Positions 55,039 to 63,216 of a DNA stretch of 64,000 nt are shown piece after piece. How positions within the stretch are numbered: the first letter of the stretch is position 1; every line of letters begins with the position of its first letter. The stretch is from Bacillota bacterium (lineage in GTDB: Bacteria > Bacillota > Clostridia > Lachnospirales > Lachnospiraceae): assembly GCA_023390555.1 (NCBI GenBank), contig JAEWCQ010000021.1, forward strand, positions 1 to 64,000. Reading direction: 5' to 3'. Made by a program: the position numbers and the translations under genes. The notes under the pieces were generated by a model. That model searched no databases and was not told the origin of the DNA. It saw only the letters and a list, made by a program, of their open reading frames with translations.

Positions 55039-56424
55039 CTATCCGACAATCTCCTCTCCCTTTAAGATGATCTTATCGCCCCTTCTCACATATTCGACAG
55101 CAGTCTGTTCCTCTTTGACCAGAACCCTGGCATAACCAATTACGACAAATGCTCCCGGATATATGACACGATTTACTTTTACGGACGCATTTCGGGACAG
55201 TTCTTCCTCCATGGACAACTCCTGCCATTCCGCTTTTGCTTCTTTTTCCAAAGAAATGTCACGAATCCGGACACGCAGCAGCTTTGTTCGGATATCCGGA
55301 TTCCTGGCACTGCTATTTTCCGCAAGCGCATCGAATTTCTTCAATCCCGCATCCACTTTTTCGATTTCTTCCTGAAGTGCAAACAGCTGTGTACGCAATG
55401 CTTTCATTCGATGCTGCACAGCTTCTCCGACACCAACTTCGATCCAGCTCCGAATTCCCGTATTATTCCCGATCTCATTGACTTCGATTCCCTGTATGGC
55501 ATGCACATGACCGCCTATGATAACTCCTTTTTTCCCGGTCAGCAGAACATTCTGCCTGCATTCGACCTCACACAGTAAAAAGGAATCTGCCTGAATACTC
55601 CCATATGCCTCAATTTTTGCATATTCCAGAAATCTTGCACAGATGCTGCCCTTTGAAAATATTTCGGCTTTATTATCTCCAAGTACGCCTCCGCGCAGTA
55701 CGATTTCCTTTCCCGCCCAGATTTTAGCACCTTCTACCACACCATCCACGGTTACGGTCCCGCCTGCACGCACGGAAACTCCCATACATACATTTCCATG
55801 TATCAGCACATCTCCGGCAAAATCAATGTTACCGACGGACAGATCTGCATTTCCAAAGATCTCGTAGAAATTATTGATATTGATTCTTCCCTCTACCATC
55901 TCAATCTTGCCGTCAATGGAAGCGATATAGGTGAGATTGTCGTTATTCCGTTCAAAGCCGCGGCCCTTTAACGGACTTAATTCTTTGCCGGGCTTCGCCT
56001 TAATCTCCTTTCCGGTCACGGTAATGCCGTCTTTTCCCCGTATGGCAGGTTTATAAATCGCAATCACCTGCCCTGCAACCACCGTCTCGATCAGATTAAC
56101 ACTCCAGTAATCCACGGTTCCGTCTTCCCGAATCTGCGGTTTCCGGCTCATATCCTGTCTGAAATTATACTCATACCAGCCATCCTGACCGTCAGTTGCA
56201 GTAATTCCGAATGCCACCGCTATCTCCCGGTGATATACCTTCTCAGTGATCATCCGCTGCAGAACATGTTCATCGATGCCGCATACGACCCGGCTTGCTC
56301 TCAATTCATTTTTCAACTGTTCTAATAAATCGCCTTCAGCCGGAAGCGGTGCCGCTATCGTCAGATATGCGGTCATTTCATCTTCGCTGATACGCACCCA
56401 TAAAGATTTGGAATTCTCATACAT
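55039..56424 (-). CDS. fapA: FapA-family (DUF342) protein
   Basis: About 461 residues. The N-terminal DUF342 domain (to about 165) is followed by a right-handed beta-helix-like central region rich in Gly/Val repeats (ADLSVGNIDFAGDVLIHGNV..., about 185-330), a coiled coil (about 340-400, MKALRTQLFALQEEIEKVDAG) and a C-terminal beta domain. Members are called flagellar assembly protein A but also occur in non-flagellated Firmicutes; no flagellar genes are nearby. The ATG at 56424 is preferred over one at 56502 because the longer N-terminus is not typical and AAGGGG precedes the shorter start. Confidence 0.85.
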   Translation of the reverse strand: MYENSKSLWVRISEDEMTAYLTIAAPLPAEGDLLEQLKNELRASRVVCGIDEHVLQRMITEKVYHREIAVAFGITATDGQDGWYEYNFRQDMSRKPQIREDGTVDYWSVNLIETVVAGQVIAIYKPAIRGKDGITVTGKEIKAKPGKELSPLKGRGFERNNDNLTYIASIDGKIEMVEGRININNFYEIFGNADLSVGNIDFAGDVLIHGNVCMGVSVRAGGTVTVDGVVEGAKIWAGKEIVLRGGVLGDNKAEIFSKGSICARFLEYAKIEAYGSIQADSFLLCEVECRQNVLLTGKKGVIIGGHVHAIQGIEVNEIGNNTGIRSWIEVGVGEAVQHRMKALRTQLFALQEEIEKVDAGLKKFDALAENSSARNPDIRTKLLRVRIRDISLEKEAKAEWQELSMEEELSRNASVKVNRVIYPGAFVVIGYARVLVKEEQTAVEYVRRGDKIILKGEEIVG

Positions 56425-56608
56425 AAAAGCAGCACCCCTTTCCCTCGAAACCGTCAGACTTCTTCCTACTTTATTTATACCATAGTTGGCATACTTCGAC
56501 AACTGTTGTCTGACTGCTTTTCACCGGTTTGTTTTCAGGCGGACAGCTGGATTTTTCAATCGAAAAGCGATACAATACAACTAATAAATTTTAAAGGAGG
56601 CATCTTTT

Positions 56609-57787
56609 ATGCAATACAGAAATGACAGGTATCAGAAGCCGGTTTCCATTTTAGGTTACGGCTGTATGCGGTTTTCCAAAAAAGGAAACAGTATCGATAT
56701 GGAGAAAACAGAAAAAGAAATCATGGAAGCCATCCACAGCGGTATCAATTATTTTGACACCGCCTACATCTATCCGGGAAGCGAGGCGGCTCTCGGCAGG
56801 ATTCTTGAACAGAACCACTGCCGCGATCAGGTAAATATTGCAACCAAACTTCCCCAATACCTCATCAAATCACGTGACGGCATTGACAAACATTTTGCCG
56901 AAGAATTAAAGCGTCTCCAAACAGATTACATAGACTACTACCTGATGCACATGCTCACGGATATCGCCTCCTGGGAAAAACTCTGCAGGCTCGGCATAAA
57001 AGACTGGATTGCAGAGAAAAAAGCCAGCGGCCAGATTCGCAATATCGGATTTTCTTTCCACGGTAATACGGAAATGTTCCTTCAGATTTTAGATGCATAT
57101 GACTGGGATTTTTGCCAGATCCAGTATAATTACATGGATGAGCACAGTCAGGCCGGCAAAAGGGGACTGCTTGCTGCCAGTGAAAAAAACATTCCGGTAA
57201 TCATTATGGAGCCACTGCGCGGAGGCAAGCTGGTCAATCTGCTTCCGGAAAGTGCGAAAAAACTCATTGCCAATCACAGCAGCGGTCGTACTGCGGCGGA
57301 ATGGGCATTCCGCTGGCTATGGAATCAGCCGCAGGTCACCTGTGTACTCTCCGGCATGAATTCCATGGAAATGATACAGGAAAACGTCCGGATTGCCTCG
57401 GATGCACAGGCGGATTCCTTTACACCGGAGGATTTTTCCTTTATTGAAACAATCAAAGAAAAAATCCGTGAAAATATCAAAGTCGGATGCACCGCCTGTG
57501 CCTATTGCCAGCCATGTCCAAAAGGCGTGGATATTCCTGCAGCTTTTCATTGCTACAACGAGATGTATACAGAGGGAAAACGCGTCGGAAGAATGGAATA
57601 CCTGCAGCTGACTGCTCTGCGGCAGCATCCTTCCAGCGCATCTGTCTGTATTTCCTGTGGAAAATGTGAAAGCCACTGTCCCCAGCATCTTGCCATCCGG
57701 GAGGAATTGAAAAAGGCCGGCAAAGAATTAGAAACACCTCTTTACCGCATCGTACGAAAAATGGTTCAAATATTTAAATTATGGTAA
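56609..57787 (+). CDS. Aldo/keto reductase with C-terminal iron-sulfur domain
   Basis: 392 residues. The AKR barrel (1-275) includes GCMRFS, DTAYIYPGSE (catalytic Tyr) and the Lys region ATKLP. The C-terminal ferredoxin-like domain has CTACAYCQPCPKG (about 291-303) and CISCGKCESHCPQ (about 348-360) for two 4Fe-4S clusters. This fused family is common in anaerobic Clostridia and its substrates are not known. The start follows AAAGGAGG. It is transcribed divergently from fapA, alone. Confidence 0.93.
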   Translation: MQYRNDRYQKPVSILGYGCMRFSKKGNSIDMEKTEKEIMEAIHSGINYFDTAYIYPGSEAALGRILEQNHCRDQVNIATKLPQYLIKSRDGIDKHFAEELKRLQTDYIDYYLMHMLTDIASWEKLCRLGIKDWIAEKKASGQIRNIGFSFHGNTEMFLQILDAYDWDFCQIQYNYMDEHSQAGKRGLLAASEKNIPVIIMEPLRGGKLVNLLPESAKKLIANHSSGRTAAEWAFRWLWNQPQVTCVLSGMNSMEMIQENVRIASDAQADSFTPEDFSFIETIKEKIRENIKVGCTACAYCQPCPKGVDIPAAFHCYNEMYTEGKRVGRMEYLQLTALRQHPSSASVCISCGKCESHCPQHLAIREELKKAGKELETPLYRIVRKMVQIFKLW

Positions 57788-57813
57788 ATATAAATTGAAT
57801 TGCGAAATTCTCA

Positions 57814-57863
57814 TTGACATCCCTGTTATTTAATTATATTATTATGATATCATTTTAATATCA
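57814..57863 (+). promoter_or_regulatory. Promoter of the SPFH/RHH gene pair with inverted repeat
   Basis: -35 TTGACA (57814-57819), 17-base spacer, -10 TATTAT (57837-57842). Directly after the -10 lies TGATAT-N7-ATATCA (57845-57863), an inverted repeat at the likely transcription start, placed as an operator would be. Confidence 0.75.
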
Positions 57864-57885
57864 ATTAGCTATGGAGGAATAACTG

Positions 57886-58908
57886 ATGAACGACACTCAA
57901 CTGCAAGAATCCTTAATTCAGGAAAAAGAATTACACCCGGCAAAAGGCGGTTATATGCTTTTGCTCCTGCTTCTGGAGCTGGTTTTGTCCGTTGCGGCTT
58001 TTATTATCGGCTGTATCCTGCTGGACCAGTCCAAAAATGTCATAGGAGGCGTGCTCCTGGCACTTGGAATCGTTGCTTTTTGTGCTTTTTTTTTCCTGAT
58101 TCCGGGTCTTAGGATCGTGAATCCAAATGAAGCACTTGTCCTGACTTTTTTCGGCCAGTATTACGGCACAATTAAAAAAGAGGGATACTACTATGTGAAT
58201 CCTTTTGCCACCGGTTTCAACCCGGCTGCCAAGTATTCCGAAAGCATTCCAACCGGAGAGAATCTCTCAACTTCGAAAACTACGAATACAACAAGTGCAC
58301 CGGGAAAGAAAATATCCCTTAAGACACAGACTCTGAACAACGAGAAGCAGAAAGTCAATGACGTTTTGGGCAATCCGATTATCATTGCCGCCGTTGTAAT
58401 CTGGAAAGTTACAGATCCGACCAAAGCCGTTTTCAATGTGGAAAATTACAAGGCATTTTTATCCATCCAGTGCGATTCCACAATCCGCAATATTGCACGA
58501 CTTTATCCATACGATTCCATTGATATCAACGAAGATGAGGACAGTGCGGAAAAAACACTGCGCGGAAGCAGTCAGGAAATTGCCGAAACAATGAAAACAG
58601 AGCTTCAGAAAAAAGTCCTCGATGCCGGTCTTGAGATCAAAGAAGTCCGTATTACACACCTTTCCTATGCGGAAGAAATTGCTGCTGCCATGCTGCAGAG
58701 ACAGCAGGCTACCGCCATCATAGCTGCCAGACAGAAAATTGTCAGCGGCGCCGTCGGCATGGTAAAAATGGCAATTGACCAGCTTGGAGAAGATGAAATT
58801 GTCGTCCTGGATGAAGAACGGAAAGCCGCCATGGTCAGCAATCTCCTTGTTGTTCTCTGCGGCAACAAAGATGCACAGCCAATCGTGAACAGTGGTTCTA
58901 TTTATTAA
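57886..58908 (+). CDS. SPFH-domain (band 7/stomatin-like) membrane protein
   Basis: 340 residues. Two helices near the N-terminus (about 25-45 and 52-75) precede an SPFH domain (about 80-290: GLRIVNPNEALVLTFFGQYYGT, GYYYVNPF, VIWKVTDPTKAVFNVENY) and a helical tail with AAMLQRQQATAIIAARQKIV. SPFH proteins form oligomeric membrane scaffolds, in bacteria often linked to microdomains or stress. The ribosome site GGAGG is clear. It is followed after 15 bases by a small ribbon-helix-helix protein. Confidence 0.92.
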   Translation: MNDTQLQESLIQEKELHPAKGGYMLLLLLLELVLSVAAFIIGCILLDQSKNVIGGVLLALGIVAFCAFFFLIPGLRIVNPNEALVLTFFGQYYGTIKKEGYYYVNPFATGFNPAAKYSESIPTGENLSTSKTTNTTSAPGKKISLKTQTLNNEKQKVNDVLGNPIIIAAVVIWKVTDPTKAVFNVENYKAFLSIQCDSTIRNIARLYPYDSIDINEDEDSAEKTLRGSSQEIAETMKTELQKKVLDAGLEIKEVRITHLSYAEEIAAAMLQRQQATAIIAARQKIVSGAVGMVKMAIDQLGEDEIVVLDEERKAAMVSNLLVVLCGNKDAQPIVNSGSIY

Positions 58909-58923
58909 GAGTGGAAGAAACTT

Positions 58924-59190
58924 ATGAATGAAGATTTAGATCTGAAAGAAGAAAAACTGAATAAACGCCTGGAAGATTTAAAACAGCTGGAACAGGACAT
59001 TCTGTCGAAAGAAAAAACGCTGAAGGAAAAAGAAAAGGCAAAGAAACAGATTCTCCTGCGTCTTTCACCTTCTCTTTGGAATGAAATTGCTTCCTGGGCA
59101 GAAGATGATTACCGTTCCATCAACGGACAGATTGAATATCTGCTCACGGAGTGTGTCCGAAACCGGAAAAAATCCATTCCTCCGACATAA
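58924..59190 (+). CDS. Small coiled-coil protein with Arc-like ribbon-helix-helix
   Basis: 88 residues: a charged coiled coil (about 5-42) and a ribbon-helix-helix motif (about 43-80, KKQILLRLSPSLWNEIASWA then DYRSINGQIEYLL) of the Arc type that binds DNA as a dimer. It is cotranscribed with the SPFH gene. An autoregulatory role at the inverted repeat of the shared promoter is plausible but inferred. Confidence 0.8.
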   Translation: MNEDLDLKEEKLNKRLEDLKQLEQDILSKEKTLKEKEKAKKQILLRLSPSLWNEIASWAEDDYRSINGQIEYLLTECVRNRKKSIPPT

Positions 59191-59200
59191 CGGATCACTC

Positions 59201-59240
59201 AGGAACAGAGATTGCATTTTTACGCAGTCTCTGTTCCTAT
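59201..59240. terminator. Terminator between convergent SPFH/RHH and degV genes
   Basis: AGGAACAGAGA ... TCTCTGTTCCT (59201-59211 and 59228-59238) with a T-rich loop, placed between convergent genes and overlapping the last codon of degV. Confidence 0.75.
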
Positions 59241-60121
59241 TTCAAATGATCCGGCAGGCTATAATGTTCCGGTTTCTGATTCAGGCAATAGCCTCCGATT
59301 GCACAGATACCAATATGCACGCCAAGAATCCCTCCGATATGGGAAATTGTCGTCTGACATTCCGGAAGCATGCTTTTAACACACTCCTCCAGCTCAAGAG
59401 CTGACTCAAGATCATCCGCATGATTGATTGCAATCATCTGCTCCGGAAATGGTGCGGCTCTTTTTACCAGTTCCTCAGCAACAAGATGGATTGCTTTTTT
59501 TCTTCCATGCACCATCCCTCTGACATGCATTGCTCCATCCTGCACATCCAGCCATGGTTTCAAATTCAGCTTGTTCCCGAGGTAACCCAGCGGCTTGCTG
59601 ATTCTCCCGCCCAATGCGAGCCATTCCAGATCAGCAACGGAAAATATATGCTCGATATGCTCTGACATAAATTGAATGTCCCGGACGATCTGTCCATATT
59701 CCATACCGCTTGCAGCCTGTATCAGTGCCTGCCACACAATCAGCCCTGTGGCACTGGAACCGCCTTTCGAATCAATCACCGTCATCTTCACATTCGGATA
59801 TTCCGGTGCGAGTTCTTTTTGAATCATCGTTGCAAATTCATAGCAGCCGGACATCTTTGATGAAAAACTGATGTAGATAAAATCCTCTCCCGCCTCAGCG
59901 AACTTTCGAAATGTATGGGATACATCATCATACGTAATCTGGGAAGTCTTCGGAAGAATTCCTCTTCGCATATAGCCATAAATTTCATTTACCTGAATAT
60001 CAATGCCGTCCGCATACGTCTCATTTTCAATTGTAATACCCAATGGCAGAATGGTGAGATCATAATCCTTTAACAGCTTTGGATTCAGATCACACGTGCT
60101 GTCTGCTATTATTCTTGTCAT
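59237..60121 (-). CDS. DegV-family fatty-acid-binding protein
   Basis: About 294 residues. It starts MTRIIADSTCDLNP and has SQITYDDVSHTF, ISFSSKMSGCY and SKGGSSATGLIVWQA, all diagnostic of DegV/FakB proteins, which bind a fatty acid and present it to the FakA kinase. No fakA is nearby. The ATG at 60121 follows GGGAAAGG. Confidence 0.93.
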   Translation of the reverse strand: MTRIIADSTCDLNPKLLKDYDLTILPLGITIENETYADGIDIQVNEIYGYMRRGILPKTSQITYDDVSHTFRKFAEAGEDFIYISFSSKMSGCYEFATMIQKELAPEYPNVKMTVIDSKGGSSATGLIVWQALIQAASGMEYGQIVRDIQFMSEHIEHIFSVADLEWLALGGRISKPLGYLGNKLNLKPWLDVQDGAMHVRGMVHGRKKAIHLVAEELVKRAAPFPEQMIAINHADDLESALELEECVKSMLPECQTTISHIGGILGVHIGICAIGGYCLNQKPEHYSLPDHLK

Positions 60122-60168
60122 TTCCTTTCCCTTCTTTATCATGGTTTTCGGTCTGTAAGACCGTCTAT

Positions 60169-60936
60169 TTATTGTCGGTCTTTTAACCGACTCCCGGATA
60201 ACCGGTCTTTGGTTAATCCGTACAACTCAAACGGATCATTTTGCAATGCCTCTTTATAGAGATTGATTACATCTGAAATCGTAAAATATAAATACTTGCA
60301 CCTGCCGATCCTTCCCTCTGTTATGAGACCTGCATCATATGCCATATCCTGAATCCGGTACCAAGCCTTAACCGGAGGTTCACCGTCCTCAATGAGCCAT
60401 TCATCCGGTGAATATAACGAGTCCATCCCAGGCGATTTAAAAACCCGGCCCATTTCCTCCGGCATATTATTTTCAACATAGTGCATTGCGGTCAGAGAGT
60501 AAATATCCACCCCCAGAAGCAATGCTTTTCCCTGGTGATCGATCAGATATCCAAGCCCTGTATCAACCTTGTCCGCATTTTTGCCCCATGCCGCGATTGC
60601 AAATGTTCCTTCCTGTACTCTGGTGTCCGGCAATAATCGAAACGTGTCCGCCACAATCCCGCATCTTGACCGTATTTCACTGTCCTGCAGTATTTTTATT
60701 TTCCGGATAATGCCATTGTTCCGGTCGTCCTCTGACAACGGTAAGTCGGGACTTAAACGGAGTGCCGGCATAAAGATACTGCCGGTTTCTGTTACCGTCT
60801 CTTTTAAAGCTCCGATCAGAGCTTCTGCTCCGCCTTCCACATGTCCAAAACTGCTGAGCGAACTATGCACTTCCAATTGAGTCCCCTGTCCGATGCCAAT
60901 TTTCTGTAATTCCCGGATCATTTCATTCTGATTCAT
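60169..60936 (-). CDS. AAC(3)-family N-acetyltransferase
   Basis: 255-residue member of the antibiotic N-acetyltransferase family: LEVHSSLSSFGHVEGGAEALIGAL (CoA/active-site segment), GSIFMPAL, ALLLGVD and the catalytic-type His in LTAMHYVEN. Aminoglycoside 3-N-acetyltransferases are in this family, but many chromosomal clostridial homologues have no known resistance function, so no resistance call is made. The start at 60936 has GGGGAGG/CAGGG before it; a start at 60993 is less likely. Confidence 0.82.
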   Translation of the reverse strand: MNQNEMIRELQKIGIGQGTQLEVHSSLSSFGHVEGGAEALIGALKETVTETGSIFMPALRLSPDLPLSEDDRNNGIIRKIKILQDSEIRSRCGIVADTFRLLPDTRVQEGTFAIAAWGKNADKVDTGLGYLIDHQGKALLLGVDIYSLTAMHYVENNMPEEMGRVFKSPGMDSLYSPDEWLIEDGEPPVKAWYRIQDMAYDAGLITEGRIGRCKYLYFTISDVINLYKEALQNDPFELYGLTKDRLSGSRLKDRQ

Positions 60937-61022
60937 GCTGCCCTGCCTCCCCTGTCGTTTGCTGATGTTCCCGTCCAGAATTCCATATCCCATTCATCGC
61001 AGAACCTTCCATGTTCTATGGT

Positions 61023-61571
61023 TCAGCTCAGATCCCGAAACAGCGGAATTCTTTGTCGTAATTTTCCCCAGACCGTAACCTGAAAATAAAAATAGGCTTT
61101 GTCATAAATCCACCAGCCCAGCTGTCCGCCTGCAAGCAAAATCAATAACACCTGCATGCTTAGCGTCTTGACAAACAGAACCTGTGGAAAAAGAAAAAGC
61201 ACGGGGATATAGAGTAGATTGAAAAAAAGAAGCTTGGCAAAGAAAAAGACCGCTCTCCTGCACCGCTGAAAACGTGCCCCCGAAAGGACACGATACAAGG
61301 CTTCATCCCACACAATGTAGAGTGAAAAACCCAAATAGGTCAATACATACAGTTTGTTCGGTGATACCAGAAATCCAAGCAGGATACAGGCAACAAAGAA
61401 TCCAAAACCCAGCCGCAGTCCGCACTCCCGGATCGCAATGCCGACCAGATACGCGGCGGCGGCCAGCAGAAACAGCGTATTCGTCTCCAAAACGGAGGCC
61501 AATACGATAATAAGAGAAACCACAGCTGCGAGCAATCCCAGAAATGCCAGTTGCTTTGTTCTTACATGCAT
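61023..61571 (-). CDS. Hypothetical membrane protein linked to a DnaJ-domain gene
   Basis: About 182 residues with five to six membrane helices and a basic C-terminal tail. No family recognised. Its start overlaps the end of the DnaJ-domain gene by ten bases, so the two are coupled. Confidence 0.75.
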   Translation of the reverse strand: MHVRTKQLAFLGLLAAVVSLIIVLASVLETNTLFLLAAAAYLVGIAIRECGLRLGFGFFVACILLGFLVSPNKLYVLTYLGFSLYIVWDEALYRVLSGARFQRCRRAVFFFAKLLFFNLLYIPVLFLFPQVLFVKTLSMQVLLILLAGGQLGWWIYDKAYFYFQVTVWGKLRQRIPLFRDLS

Positions 61572-62200
61572 GAACACAAATCTCCTCCCATACACTCACA
61601 TAACGAATCCGCACACCATAAATCACAGCAGATATTTCCGGTTCCACAAGGGGATCCACCGTAACCATACCCTGCGCCGTTGCTCTGGTAGCGTGTACCG
61701 CCTGCCTGCAGACGGTTTAAAAAATCACTGTATTCACGATTATTCGGCTCCATATCGACAGCCTGACGCGCATAATTCATCGCCTCGATGTTATTTCCCA
61801 GACCGGCATGCGCGACGGCATTAAAATAATGCCAGCGTCCTGTATGGTTTCCAATTCCGGACAGAACATTTAATGCCTCTCTGAAATGTCCCGCATTGAT
61901 ATAATTCACCGCTGCCGCCATCTGTGCATCATCCTGCCCCGCATTGCCGCCGGAATAGGTTTGTGACGAGGATGAGTACCCATAATCGTAGTTACTTTGT
62001 CCGCCGTGCTCACGCGCATCCTGAATCTGCTGATAAGCTTCCTGTACCTGTTTGAATTTTTCCTCGGCAAGATCCGCTAACGGATTATTAGTATTGGTAT
62101 CCGGATGATATTTCCTGCTTAATTCCCGATACGCTTTTTTTATTTCATCATTTGAAGCATTGGGTGATACACCAAGTACTTGATATGGATCTGTAATCAT
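61562..62200 (-). CDS. DnaJ-domain protein with TPR-like segment and Cys-rich tail
   Basis: 212 residues: a J domain (3-65, HPD at about 32-34), a Gly/Ser/Tyr linker, a helical TPR-like segment (about 90-165, VNYINAGHFREALNVLSGI) and a C-terminal tail with seven or so Cys (CGTGNICCDLWCADSLCECM). It has no zinc-finger region of true DnaJ. A metal-binding role for the tail is possible. Its ATG overlaps the stop of the upstream gene (ATGA). Confidence 0.88.
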   Translation of the reverse strand: MITDPYQVLGVSPNASNDEIKKAYRELSRKYHPDTNTNNPLADLAEEKFKQVQEAYQQIQDAREHGGQSNYDYGYSSSSQTYSGGNAGQDDAQMAAAVNYINAGHFREALNVLSGIGNHTGRWHYFNAVAHAGLGNNIEAMNYARQAVDMEPNNREYSDFLNRLQAGGTRYQSNGAGYGYGGSPCGTGNICCDLWCADSLCECMGGDLCSCM

Positions 62201-63033
62201 ACTTCTAAATTTCCTTCCTTCTTTTGTTTCTCTGTATTATATTTGCTCCAGACACCGCCATACAGGACATTCCTGAGAATCTCTACATCCTCTACACAGG
62301 GAAGCTTCTCAAATGCATCCGCTGTTTCGGCAATCATCAGTGTCAGGATTCCATAGCAAAAATCCTCATAATCTGCACGGTCTTTATAAAAAAACAGCGG
62401 ATTGTAATTTTTCTTTTTGATATCCTCTTCCAGATCAAAATAGGCATCAATCAAATAGATGTATTTGCCCAGGAAAAATCCGATTTTGCGAAGGTTCTCT
62501 TCCCAGATATCCTGTTTATAGACAAACAGTTCTGCCATCAGTGTTCCAAAACATCCGCTCACGTAATCAAGATTTTTTTCTCCCTGCGATTCGTACTGAC
62601 GCAATTCTTTTAAGGATGTTTCCATTGCATGGCACTGTCTTGGGTATCTCTTTTCAATGACTGCATATTTCTTCCTGATGAACGCAGCTCCTGCGAATCC
62701 ATTTAATTTCCGTTCATCATCCCAATCATCAAGAAAATGATGATAGGCCAGCGCGACATTCATATCTGCGGCATAATCACTGATTTCATTTAACAAAAGC
62801 TCATGTTTTTTTACCGGGTGAACCATGCAGTGTTTCCTGGAATAGACAGTCTCCGGCTCATAAAGGGATGTGAGCAACAACACCAGGAACGTCATGTCGT
62901 AAGTCAGCGTCAGCTGTCCCGACAAACCGTACCGTGTTTTCAGTGTATGACACAGGCCGCAATAATAGGCATGATAACGATTAAATTCCCTGATTTTCAA
63001 TTCCGGCTTATTTACAGTTACATAACCAAACAT
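62197..63033 (-). CDS. DUF5685-type helical protein
   Basis: 278 residues, soluble and mainly helical. It starts MFGYVTVNKPELKIREFNRY, followed by a CGLCHTL motif (Cys residues about 25-28), and looks like the DUF5685 proteins found beside J-domain genes in Clostridia. LIDAYFDLEEDIKKKNYNP resembles an acidic motif of isoprenoid-synthase-like helical folds, but no enzyme activity is claimed. First gene of a coupled three-gene operon. Confidence 0.75.
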   Translation of the reverse strand: MFGYVTVNKPELKIREFNRYHAYYCGLCHTLKTRYGLSGQLTLTYDMTFLVLLLTSLYEPETVYSRKHCMVHPVKKHELLLNEISDYAADMNVALAYHHFLDDWDDERKLNGFAGAAFIRKKYAVIEKRYPRQCHAMETSLKELRQYESQGEKNLDYVSGCFGTLMAELFVYKQDIWEENLRKIGFFLGKYIYLIDAYFDLEEDIKKKNYNPLFFYKDRADYEDFCYGILTLMIAETADAFEKLPCVEDVEILRNVLYGGVWSKYNTEKQKKEGNLEV

Positions 63034-63103
63034 AAGATCTTTTGTGTTCCTTTCCGAAAAAGAAAAATTTCCATTCCAAGCTTTTAACAGACATTATAAA
63101 TTA

Positions 63104-63132
63104 ATACTAATAAGTGTGTTCTAAAAAGTCAA
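63104..63132 (-). promoter_or_regulatory. Promoter-like elements of the DUF5685/DnaJ operon
   Basis: -35 TTGACT (63127-63132), 17-base spacer, -10-like TAGTAT (63104-63109) about 70 bases before the start at 63033. Confidence 0.5.
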
Positions 63133-63159
63133 TGAACAAATCATAAATTCTATCTAAAA

Positions 63160-63205
63160 AAAGAGAGCATCGGCAGGTCTTTTCCTGACTTACCGGTACT
63201 CCTTT
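63160..63205 (-). terminator. Probable terminator of valS
   Basis: Imperfect stem (GAG...CGG...CAGG with CCTG...CCG...CTC) around a small loop, followed by a seven-base T run in the minus-strand RNA, just after the valS stop. Confidence 0.55.
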
Positions 63206-63216
63206 CTGATCTGCAT

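Noticed and set aside
60169..60936. Clinically relevant aminoglycoside resistance gene
   Set aside because: Only family membership can be read; many chromosomal homologues in Clostridia have no shown resistance activity.
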